DNA of 11,392 bases from NCBI GenBank assembly GCA_937911965.1, contig CALDPL010000014.1, forward strand, positions 1 through 11,392. The letters are read 5' to 3'. How positions within the stretch are numbered: position 1 is the first letter of the stretch; each line of letters opens with the position of its first letter. Made by a program: the position numbers and the translations under genes. Below, one piece after another: positions 1-4,499 of this stretch. A model generated the notes under the pieces. The model did no database searches. It worked only from the letters and a program-made list of their open reading frames with translations, and was not told the origin of the DNA. Source of the DNA: an uncultured Allomuricauda sp. Lineage in GTDB: Bacteria > Bacteroidota > Bacteroidia > Flavobacteriales > Flavobacteriaceae.

Positions 1-1034
1 CAATCGGAAAAAAATTCCTTTGCTTTTTTGATTGTAGCGGACTGTAGGGGGTTTGGTTCCCTTACGATGTATTGGATATTATCCCCATTGGCCCCTTTCA
101 AAGCGCTTATTTCACGTCCATAAACCGAAACCAATTTTTTGTAAAGGTTTTTATGCACAAAAAAAGTAATGTTCCGCCATAAATCATTCACATATCCCCC
201 CAAATCGTATGGCGCAACGAGTTTGCCCCCCAATACGCCCGCCCAAGCTAGTGACGCATTGAATATATATTTACTTGACGCCCAACAATCTAGATAGTGG
301 TTATTCTCTAGTATTGATTCTGATGCGTGGTTTTCGATGAAGTTTCTAACCATTTCCATGTTATCGCAGTTGGACAACAAAGCCCAAATAGCTTGTTTCA
401 TAGTTGATTCAGAAACGACTATACGGCTCTCGTTGATGTCGATATCGAATATATCGTAATCGTATAGGCTTTCCATTGAAGTATCGTAACATCTTATCCC
501 CTTTCGGTAGATGTTTGCGGTTTTACCGTACTTTTTCAGGATTCGGCCAAAAGAGCACTCAAAGAGAATCCTGTCTTTGGAATAAATATATCGTTCTTTT
601 TCTTCCATGAACTCCACAACGCCTTCCGTTGCTTGCAAGTATATCGATGTGACATCATTGGACGGGGACATGGTGTCGACCAACGTAAACGAAACTATCC
701 CTTCGTCGACGGCATTGGAGTATATTTCCCTGATGCATTGCCATAGGCCCCACCCCGGACCAGTTTCGCTTGTAATGGATGTTTCACCACCGTTAACGGT
801 TATGACCTTCATATCCATCCCCCGGAAATGTTTGTCCTTGGTGCCGATAATTATCTCACTTTCCCCGGAATAGATGTTTATTCCGATGTTATTCCGGATA
901 AAATAAGCAAGAGCGTATTTATTTCCGCTGCCGAACATTCCTATTTTGGTTGAATCATCCCTTTTTGTTGTTCCCCCCAAAAGGGTCAGCGCTTCGGGTT
1001 CAATTAATCCTTTGTTTTTGATTTCTAGGTACAT
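1..1034 (-). CDS. GHKL/HATPase-like ATP-binding protein, 3' end cut by window edge
   Basis: An uninterrupted reading frame runs from ATG at 1034 off the left edge (344 residues visible). Residues 4-43 resemble the G1/ATP-lid/G2 segment of GHKL ATPases (Hsp90, MutL, MORC): NKG at 7-9 stands where DNG usually is, TTK at 22-24 resembles the lid StK, and IGMFGSGNKYAL at 31-42 resembles the G2 box. Residues 102-112, REIYSNAVDEG, resemble the N-box, with E103, N107 and D110 in the positions of the general base, the Mg-binding Asn and the following acid. The motif order is thus G1/G2 first and N-box second, opposite to the standard fold, which suggests a circular permutation. The remaining ~230 residues are unrecognised. 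It is the last visible gene of a four-gene operon and starts 2 nt after the preceding stop. The family call rests on motifs seen by eye; the biological role is unknown. Confidence 0.65.
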   Translation of the reverse strand, partial: MYLEIKNKGLIEPEALTLLGGTTKRDDSTKIGMFGSGNKYALAYFIRNNIGINIYSGESEIIIGTKDKHFRGMDMKVITVNGGETSITSETGPGWGLWQCIREIYSNAVDEGIVSFTLVDTMSPSNDVTSIYLQATEGVVEFMEEKERYIYSKDRILFECSFGRILKKYGKTANIYRKGIRCYDTSMESLYDYDIFDIDINESRIVVSESTMKQAIWALLSNCDNMEMVRNFIENHASESILENNHYLDCWASSKYIFNASLAWAGVLGGKLVAPYDLGGYVNDLWRNITFFVHKNLYKKLVSVYGREISALKGANGDNIQYIVREPNPLQSATIKKAKEFFSD

Positions 1035-1036
1035 AG

Positions 1037-1162
1037 TTATTTCTGGTTTATTAGGTTCCTTAATTCTTTTTTCGCTTTCCTGGTCCCAACCTCCACACGG
1101 ACGCAAAACCAAGCTGAAAGGGCCATGAAGGCCCCGGACAGCACAAGTAGGGTAGTGGTCAT
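1037..1162 (-). CDS. 41-residue single-pass membrane microprotein
   Basis: A short gene between the 75-residue protein and the GHKL-like gene. Its ATG overlaps the upstream TGA in an ATGA arrangement (1159-1162) and its TAA lies 2 nt before the next ATG, so the spacing itself argues that it is translated. The product starts MTTTLLVLSGAFMALSAWFC, a hydrophobic helix at about residues 4-21, followed by a basic tail with repeated K/R (residues 22-41). That layout fits a small inner-membrane protein with a cytoplasmic positive tail. No family is recognised. It may tether or modulate the neighbouring ATPase, but that is inference from position only. Confidence 0.6.
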   Translation of the reverse strand: MTTTLLVLSGAFMALSAWFCVRVEVGTRKAKKELRNLINQK

Positions 1163-1386
1163 AGGGCTGCGAATTGATTTAGTTTTTCTACCGCTTTAAC
1201 GTACTCTCGGTCAAACTCTTCTCGGGTGATTTCCGTGTAGCCCTCATCAAGGTAGTAATCGAACGATAGGCCTTTGCCGGATATGAACTCGATATTCCCA
1301 TCATATATTTCAATCTCGTCACTATCGTCCCCAAGGGTCTTGACAAACATCTGCCCGCTTCTGGATTTAAAATACCGGGCCTCCAT
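1159..1386 (-). CDS. 75-residue acidic protein of unknown function
   Basis: Start ATG at 1386 overlaps the upstream stop (TAATG) and the stop overlaps the next start (ATGA), so it sits inside a tightly coupled operon. The protein is soluble-looking and acidic, rich in aromatic residues and D/E, with a likely alpha/beta pattern: strands around residues 13-50 and a C-terminal helix (residues 53-72, including REEFDREYVKAVEKL). No signal peptide, membrane segment or catalytic motif is visible. The tight coupling suggests stoichiometric production with the two flanking membrane microproteins and the GHKL-like protein. No family is recognised and no function is proposed. Confidence 0.75.
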   Translation of the reverse strand: MEARYFKSRSGQMFVKTLGDDSDEIEIYDGNIEFISGKGLSFDYYLDEGYTEITREEFDREYVKAVEKLNQFAAL

Positions 1387-1511
1387 TAGTTCAGTAGATT
1401 TGTGTCGGCCCCTCCGGTGATGATACCGTAGATAAGGGATATGACGGTTACGGCAATAAGAGTCACAAATACGACTACTAAGGCAATTCGGATAATTTTC
1501 ATTGTTTTCAT
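1386..1511 (-). CDS. 41-residue single-pass membrane microprotein, first gene of the early operon
   Basis: First gene after the promoter/operator at 1537-1572. ATG at 1511 lies about 30 nt below the -7 element; a second in-frame ATG at 1502 would remove only three residues. The product has a short basic start (MKTMKIIR), a long hydrophobic helix at about residues 9-32 rich in V, I and L, and a short polar end (GGADTNLLN). The stop shares bases with the next start (TAATG), typical of translational coupling. It has the size and layout of a phage membrane microprotein. No homologous family is recognised. Confidence 0.62.
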   Translation of the reverse strand: MKTMKIIRIALVVVFVTLIAVTVISLIYGIITGGADTNLLN

Positions 1512-1536
1512 GATATTCGGTTTTAGATTATTAACT

Positions 1537-1592
1537 TAGGTAAATATACCTATAACTTATTAAGCCAGCAAACTTTTTAACATTTATTTTAA
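1537..1592 (-). promoter_or_regulatory. Promoter P1 with palindromic operator, early operon
   Basis: On the minus strand TTTG (plus-strand CAAA at 1569-1572) and TATATTTA (1541-1548) are 20 bp apart, close to the Bacteroidota TTTG-N19-20-TAnnTTTG promoter, except that the last base of the -7 box is A. The -7 box sits inside a perfect 6-bp inverted repeat, TAGGTA-AATA-TACCTA (1537-1552), placed where a repressor would block polymerase. An 18-bp A/T block, TTTTAACATTTATTTTAA (1575-1592), lies just upstream like an UP element. The same cassette is found at 2012-2067. Gene start follows at 1511. Confidence 0.65.
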
Positions 1593-1609
1593 AGCGCCAA
1601 AATGAGTGG

Positions 1610-1990
1610 TCACCTTTCGGTCCGGTACAGGGAGGCCATTGTTTCCTCCCAATCCTTTCGGCTTTGTTCGGAATCCCTTTCCTCTTCTTCTTCCTCTTCT
1701 AATCGGGACCGCAAGGCCCTGAGTTCAGAACCCAGTATATGCTCCATAATTTCAATCTGGGCCGGTGTGGGTTCGTAGGCTACCCAGTCCTTCCCACGGC
1801 CCCGGCCGAACTCGTCTACGACAAGTTTATGGCCATCCTCGATTCTACTGTAGAAGGATATCGTGAAGCCGTAGCGCTCGGCACGTACCCCTACGAACTC
1901 GTCCCGGTATTCAAAATCGACCTCGATTTTCTCCAGGGTCATTATAAACAGTGTGTGTCGCATCCTCATGCCGTCAGTTTTTGCTTTCAT
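1610..1990 (-). CDS. 126-residue protein with charged C-terminal helix, unknown function
   Basis: ATG at 1990 lies about 25 nt below the TATATTTG box of promoter P2, which supports this start over the later Met codons at residues 8 and 10. Residues 1-75 look like a mixed beta-rich domain with many aromatic and charged residues. Residues 76-126 look helical and include a run of seven glutamates (98-104) followed by a charged stretch with W114, as in a coiled coil or a flexible acidic tail. There is no signal peptide or membrane helix. It is apparently monocistronic, ending about 17 nt before the upstream block of P1. Sharing its promoter design with the operon to the left suggests co-regulation. 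No family is recognised. Confidence 0.7.
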   Translation of the reverse strand: MKAKTDGMRMRHTLFIMTLEKIEVDFEYRDEFVGVRAERYGFTISFYSRIEDGHKLVVDEFGRGRGKDWVAYEPTPAQIEIMEHILGSELRALRSRLEEEEEEERDSEQSRKDWEETMASLYRTER

Positions 1991-2011
1991 GGTTTTAGGT
2001 TTTGATTTACA

Positions 2012-2067
2012 TAGGCAAATATACCTAAGTCACATTGCCCTACCTAATATTTTAACATTTATTTTAA
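2012..2067 (-). promoter_or_regulatory. Promoter P2 with palindromic operator, duplicate of P1
   Basis: TATATTTG on the minus strand (2016-2023) is a perfect TAnnTTTG -7 box. It lies inside TAGGCA-AATA-TACCTA (2012-2027), the P1 palindrome with one mismatch. The -33 position reads TTAG (2044-2047) instead of TTTG. The 18-bp block TTTTAACATTTATTTTAA recurs identically at 2050-2067, at exactly the same 38-bp offset from the palindrome as in P1, while the sequence between differs. It serves the 126-residue gene starting at 1990. Confidence 0.65.
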
Positions 2068-2114
2068 TTATATGTTGTGAAAGGGAACTATATATCAGTT
2101 TACACTAGTGAAAA

Positions 2115-2204
2115 ATGAATAGCCTTGAATCAACAATCATATTTGCCATATATACCCTATTGGTTTTGATATTGGGTATGTGTATTGGGGGAAAGAAACA
2201 GTGA
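2115..2204 (+). CDS. Possible 29-residue membrane microprotein
   Basis: A short plus-strand frame divergent from the 126-residue gene. It encodes a near-complete hydrophobic helix (about residues 8-24, with IIFAIYTLLVLILGMCI) ending in a basic tail GGKKQ. That layout, and an A-rich start context (GTGAAAAATG), make it a credible phage membrane microprotein. No clear plus-strand TAnnTTTG promoter is visible in the short divergent gap, so expression is unproven. A T-run follows the stop directly. It could be a chance frame in A/T-rich sequence. Confidence 0.4.
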   Translation: MNSLESTIIFAIYTLLVLILGMCIGGKKQ

Positions 2205-2209
2205 TTTTT

Positions 2210-2338
2210 TTAGGAACAAAATACCGTTCCTAGCCAATATGAAAATGTAACTAAGCCTAGTACAATCGCCACGGCCCAACCTTCTGGAAGTCTGCTTATG
2301 AAATTACCTTTAGGTTCTGGTTTATGAAGCTGCTGTTT
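2210..2338 (-). pseudogene. Startless fragment of a small membrane protein
   Basis: A minus-strand frame between in-frame stops at 2339-2341 and 2210-2212 reads 42 codons with no ATG, GTG or TTG at a useful place. Its content is clearly protein-like: a polar K/P-rich start, then RLPEGWAVAIVLGLVTFSYW, a transmembrane helix. One base fewer in the TTTT run at 2336-2339 would join it to an upstream TTG and give an N-terminus beginning MKQQLHKPEP. It therefore looks like either a frameshifted gene or a 3' remnant truncated where the plus-strand P63C fragment begins. The original function is unknown. Confidence 0.4.
2211..2232. repeat. Inverted repeat TAGGAAC-N8-GTTCCTA
   Basis: Perfect 7-bp arms (2211-2217 and 2226-2232) around an 8-bp A-rich spacer, immediately after a run of seven T on the plus strand. 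The T-run is on the wrong side for a terminator in either direction: it precedes the stem on plus and becomes an A-run after it on minus. It overlaps the end of the membrane-protein remnant. It may be an operator or chance. Confidence 0.4.
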
Positions 2339-2535
2339 TCAAGGCTTTGGACAGGCCAGTAAGGGGGACAACACGTGTGATCAATTTACCCACTTTTATG
2401 GACGCAAAGAACCTTCAGCCCTTTATTTCAAAGGACTTGGAGGAAGTGATCAATAAGATTGAATATATCGGTAAAAATGGCAAGGAGCAAGAAGGGTATA
2501 ATGCCAACATTATTCCTTTGGTTTCTGCATCCTAG
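2302..2535 (+). pseudogene. Truncated P63C-domain fragment
   Basis: The open plus-strand frame (in-frame TAG just upstream, stop at 2533-2535) holds a block that I recognise by eye as similar to the P63C domain found in phage and mobile-element proteins: AVFKALDRPVRG, then RVINLPTFMDAKNLQPFI, an acidic helix with KDLEEVINKIEY, and GYNANIIPLV. In family members this is followed by a conserved helix (a pattern like C-x-x-YL); here it ends abruptly as VSAS-stop. The N-terminal part of the family is also missing. No ATG begins the frame; the first useful starts are TTG at 2347 and an internal ATG at 2398. It is best read as a remnant left by recombination, though a short translated product cannot be excluded. 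Confidence 0.5.
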
Positions 2536-2537
2536 TG

Positions 2538-2666
2538 ATGAGTAGATTCAAATTAGTAAATGGTGTCTTACACATGCTGGTGTTTCGTAAGTACGTTCTT
2601 AAAGACGGAAAACGAATTTATCCCAAAAAAGGAAAGTGTTTAGCTTTCTGGGTGCCGGTTGTGTAG
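2538..2666 (+). CDS. 42-residue basic protein of unknown function
   Basis: ATG at 2538 lies 2 nt after the stop of the P63C fragment. The product begins MSRFKLVNGVLHML and continues with a basic strand-rich segment (VLKDGKRIYPKKGKC, residues 21-35) ending AFWVPVV. The composition, with alternating hydrophobic and basic residues and a K-D-G-K turn, looks like a compact beta-hairpin protein rather than random sequence. No domain is recognised. It is convergent with the spanin gene, whose stop lies about 100 nt downstream. It may be a real microprotein gene or the preserved 3' end of something larger. Confidence 0.45.
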   Translation: MSRFKLVNGVLHMLVFRKYVLKDGKRIYPKKGKCLAFWVPVV

Positions 2667-2763
2667 CGATTAGATTGGACGTCTAGTTTTGGACACTTCT
2701 TCTGCCGAATGGGCGGGTCCCTTGCACGGGAGGTGACTTGCAACCTGTGTTGAAGCAAATATA
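2667..2763. other. Noncoding gap between convergent genes
   Basis: About 97 bp between the plus-strand 42-residue gene and the stop of the spanin gene. It is richer in G/C than the A/T-rich sequence to its left and contains short stems: CCC-TTGCAC-GGG (2719-2730, shifted by one on either side), AGGT...ACCT (2731-2746), and CTTGCA twice as a direct repeat (2721-2726, 2737-2742). No U-tract terminator, tRNA or coding frame is convincing. A TATATTTG string on minus (2756-2763) has no good -33 partner. Confidence 0.35.
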
Positions 2764-3219
2764 CTAAATCTTGATGAACCGCCAGGGTTTTATAAGGCCA
2801 ATCGCCAACCCAATCGCCAAGGTCCCCAAGGTCCACTTCCAATCAATCCTATATCGAACGATTTCGGACACGCTCACGGCCTTTTCTTCCCTGACTGATA
2901 TGATACTATCCTTTTCAGATATAACACGCTCATTGGCCTTGATTCGCCTTATTAGCTGATTGTTCTCGTTGGTCAGGATTTCGATGCTGTCGCCATCAAT
3001 CACAAATACATCCCGGAACTTGACCACTTCCCCGGTGATTGAGTCGCAAATTTCATGGATGGTAAGGGTGTGGTTTAGGTTTGGGGCCTTTATTTGCTCC
3101 TTCTTTACTATCAAGGTGTCGCTTTGACGGACCTCCGTTTTTTCGACCTTCTTGGCCCGGCAGCTGGTCAGTAGGACCACAATCAAAAACAAAAAAAGTG
3201 TATTGATACATTTTTTCAT
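2764..3219 (-). CDS. Probable unimolecular spanin (lipoprotein with C-terminal membrane anchor)
   Basis: A lysis protein predicted to join the outer and inner membranes. Residues 1-20 form a lipoprotein signal: MKK, a hydrophobic core and a lipobox LTSC with C20 as the lipidated residue. Residues 21-125 are a polar periplasmic segment rich in K, E, I and D with coiled-coil character (about 80-115). Residues 127-143 (WKWTLGTLAIGLAIGLI) form a transmembrane helix followed by a basic end (KPWRFIKI). A lipidated N-terminus plus a C-terminal membrane helix in one chain is the defining layout of u-spanins such as phage T1 gp11. Its ATG overlaps the amidase stop (ATGA at 3216-3219), so it is coupled to the endolysin. 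It could instead be an unrelated lipoprotein, but the position makes the spanin role likely. Confidence 0.75.
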   Translation of the reverse strand: MKKCINTLFLFLIVVLLTSCRAKKVEKTEVRQSDTLIVKKEQIKAPNLNHTLTIHEICDSITGEVVKFRDVFVIDGDSIEILTNENNQLIRRIKANERVISEKDSIISVREEKAVSVSEIVRYRIDWKWTLGTLAIGLAIGLIKPWRFIKI

Positions 3220-3662
3220 AACCCAATATTTTTCTCCGGGATCTCGATTTCCCGGCAGAACGCTTCCACGTCAAAGGCCGGGCAGGACTTGTCAGAAATA
3301 TGGCAGTGTCCGATCACCTTGATATCTGGATATCGGAGGATATGGAATAGGACATAACCCTTCAGGGCTCTTATTTGGGCCTCGGTCCGGGTGTCGCCCC
3401 CTTTGCCCCCCGCATACACAACATGGCGGGAAACCCCATTGTAGCCCTTTGCCCCGTTGGTCACCTCCCAGCTGTCCACCTTGCCGTCCTGGTTCCAGTC
3501 GACCAGGTTCTCCAGGGAGCCATCCAAATGGATGATGTCCGAATAGCCCAGCTGCTTCCAGCCATTCTCTCTAAGGTGCCATTGCTCCAGATCCTTCCGG
3601 GTCACCTCCCGCGCTGCGGGGGTGTCGGTGCAATGGATGACCAGATATTTAAGTTTTGCCAT
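3216..3662 (-). CDS. Phage endolysin, N-acetylmuramoyl-L-alanine amidase (Amidase_2 type)
   Basis: A 148-residue single-domain zinc amidase that cleaves the MurNAc-L-Ala bond of peptidoglycan at lysis. By analogy with T7 lysozyme, the zinc ligands are H10 (in LVIHCTDTP), H119 and C127 (in GHCHISDKSCPAF). The H/C spacing of 8 and K125 two residues before the Cys match the T7 enzyme, and Y40 (GYSDIIHLDG) fits its catalytic Tyr. Residues 55-66 (DWNQDGKVDSWE) match a canonical 12-residue EF-hand calcium loop with D55, N57, D59, G60, V62, D63 and E66. There is no signal peptide, so export would depend on a holin. It lies between a small membrane protein and the spanin, as in a standard lysis cassette. 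The start lacks a Shine-Dalgarno and is preceded by A/T-rich sequence. Confidence 0.93.
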   Translation of the reverse strand: MAKLKYLVIHCTDTPAAREVTRKDLEQWHLRENGWKQLGYSDIIHLDGSLENLVDWNQDGKVDSWEVTNGAKGYNGVSRHVVYAGGKGGDTRTEAQIRALKGYVLFHILRYPDIKVIGHCHISDKSCPAFDVEAFCREIEIPEKNIGL

Positions 3663-3751
3663 AATTTTTTAATTAAGGAGTTCAAGTTTTAAAGGGCGGC
3701 TCATGGGTTAGTCCCCACCGCTACTTCAAGCTGCACACCGCCCCCGTTAAG

Positions 3752-3949
3752 TTATTTCTTTCCCCCAGTGAACACCCCCCATAGGGCGAACAGTCCCGTA
3801 AGGACCGCTCCGATGTTCTCCAATAGGCCCACGGTGGCCTCATTTGCCGTTTCAGCCTGCTCGGGGGTAAGTACCCCCGTGAACAAAAGAACGGACAGCA
3901 GGGCCGCCACAATGCCGATGATGGATTTCTTTAATTTGTCAGTGATCAT
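3752..3949 (-). CDS. Putative holin, two membrane helices
   Basis: Taken from ATG at 3949, giving 65 residues starting MITDKLKKSIIGIVAALLSV. An in-frame ATG at 4015 would add 22 residues with no hydrophobic or conserved character, so the internal start is preferred. Helix 1 spans about residues 9-28, an amphipathic linker follows (TPEQAETANEATVGLLENI) and helix 2 spans about 44-60, ending in a basic GGKK tail. Two helices with a short linker and a charged C-terminus fit class II-type phage holins and small Bacteroidota holins. It is the gene directly upstream of the amidase, with an 89-nt gap that holds no gene. Which of the three adjacent membrane proteins is the pore-former cannot be decided from sequence. 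Confidence 0.62.
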   Translation of the reverse strand: MITDKLKKSIIGIVAALLSVLLFTGVLTPEQAETANEATVGLLENIGAVLTGLFALWGVFTGGKK

Positions 3950-4046
3950 AACTTCAAGATTTAAAAGATTAGTAAATAAATTGCTATAAAGACCAGGTAT
4001 GCCAATAGGTGCCATAGGGCCAATCTCGTTTGTGGTCCGGGTTTTC

Positions 4047-4214
4047 TCATTTCCTCCGGTTAAGATATCTCTTGACCGCCCAACTTGCCACGGTTCCCAA
4101 GACCATGGAAACTATCGTTACAATGACCTTGTACACGTCGTCGGTCCAGTTCTGGATCGAGGTAAAGAACCCGATAGCCAAAATCCAAGACCATTGCAAT
4201 ATTTCAATTTTCAT
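4047..4214 (-). CDS. 55-residue membrane protein of the lysis cassette
   Basis: ATG at 4214 lies 1 nt after the TAG of the upstream 87-residue gene, so the two are probably coupled. The product starts MKIEILQWSWILAIGFFTSI; one hydrophobic segment covers about residues 7-21 and a second about 30-46, and the tail is basic (KRYLNRRK). The small size, the two helices separated by a polar loop (QNWTDDVYK) and the neighbours suggest a holin or antiholin. About 97 nt of noncoding sequence separates it from the next gene. No family is recognised. Confidence 0.6.
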   Translation of the reverse strand: MKIEILQWSWILAIGFFTSIQNWTDDVYKVIVTIVSMVLGTVASWAVKRYLNRRK

Positions 4215-4215
4215 G

Positions 4216-4479
4216 CTAGTTGCCATTTTTTTCCGGGTTATCGTCGTTATCGTCGTGCTCGCACGCCTGGGCGTCCAACTTCTTTTTCACGTAGGTCCTC
4301 ACGGCCTCTATGGCCAACAGGATGGCGATGCACCCCCCTATGACGTACCCATCGTTTACGTCAAGATACAAGGCTCCGGTCTTCAATTTCCGGAAGATGA
4401 TATCCCCCACGTAGACAACGAGGATGATGGCGGCCAAGGCCCTTAGGAAGTTCCGGATGTGTGCGTCTTTGATGTCCAT
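4216..4479 (-). CDS. 87-residue membrane protein of the lysis cassette
   Basis: The gene starts 20 nt after the fibre stop and leads straight into the 55-residue membrane protein. Helix 1 is at about residues 11-29 (LRALAAIILVVYVGDIIF) and helix 2 at about 45-62 (YVIGGCIAILLAIEAVR). The C-terminus is strongly charged: first basic (KKK near 65-67), then acidic (CEHDDNDDNPEKNGN). Two short helices with a cytoplasmic charged tail are compatible with a holin or with a regulator of lysis timing. The upstream sequence is A-rich without a Shine-Dalgarno. The role is inferred from location only. Confidence 0.58.
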   Translation of the reverse strand: MDIKDAHIRNFLRALAAIILVVYVGDIIFRKLKTGALYLDVNDGYVIGGCIAILLAIEAVRTYVKKKLDAQACEHDDNDDNPEKNGN

Positions 4480-4499
4480 AACAGAAGGGGGTTTTATTT

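Noticed and set aside
607..1128. Two plus-strand frames opposite the GHKL-like gene
   Set aside because: The minus-strand frame is open for more than 1 kb to the edge and carries conserved motifs, so these are antisense shadows.
2690..2760. Possible tRNA or tmRNA fragment in the convergent gap
   Set aside because: No acceptor stem, no T-loop GGTTCGA-like motif and no cloverleaf could be drawn on either strand.
3053..3274. Frame nested across the amidase end and the spanin start, considered as an Rz1-like partner
   Set aside because: No lipobox, no signal sequence and a proline/lysine-rich product without structure; the spanin gene itself has both membrane signals.
3950..4015. Upstream in-frame ATG at 4015 as the start of the holin-like gene
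   Set aside because: It would add 22 residues without conserved character before a much better M-I-T-D-K-L-K-K membrane-protein start.
4030..4446. Plus-strand frame opposite the small membrane proteins
   Set aside because: The minus-strand genes have coherent membrane helices and coupled starts; the plus frame crosses both genes without a domain.
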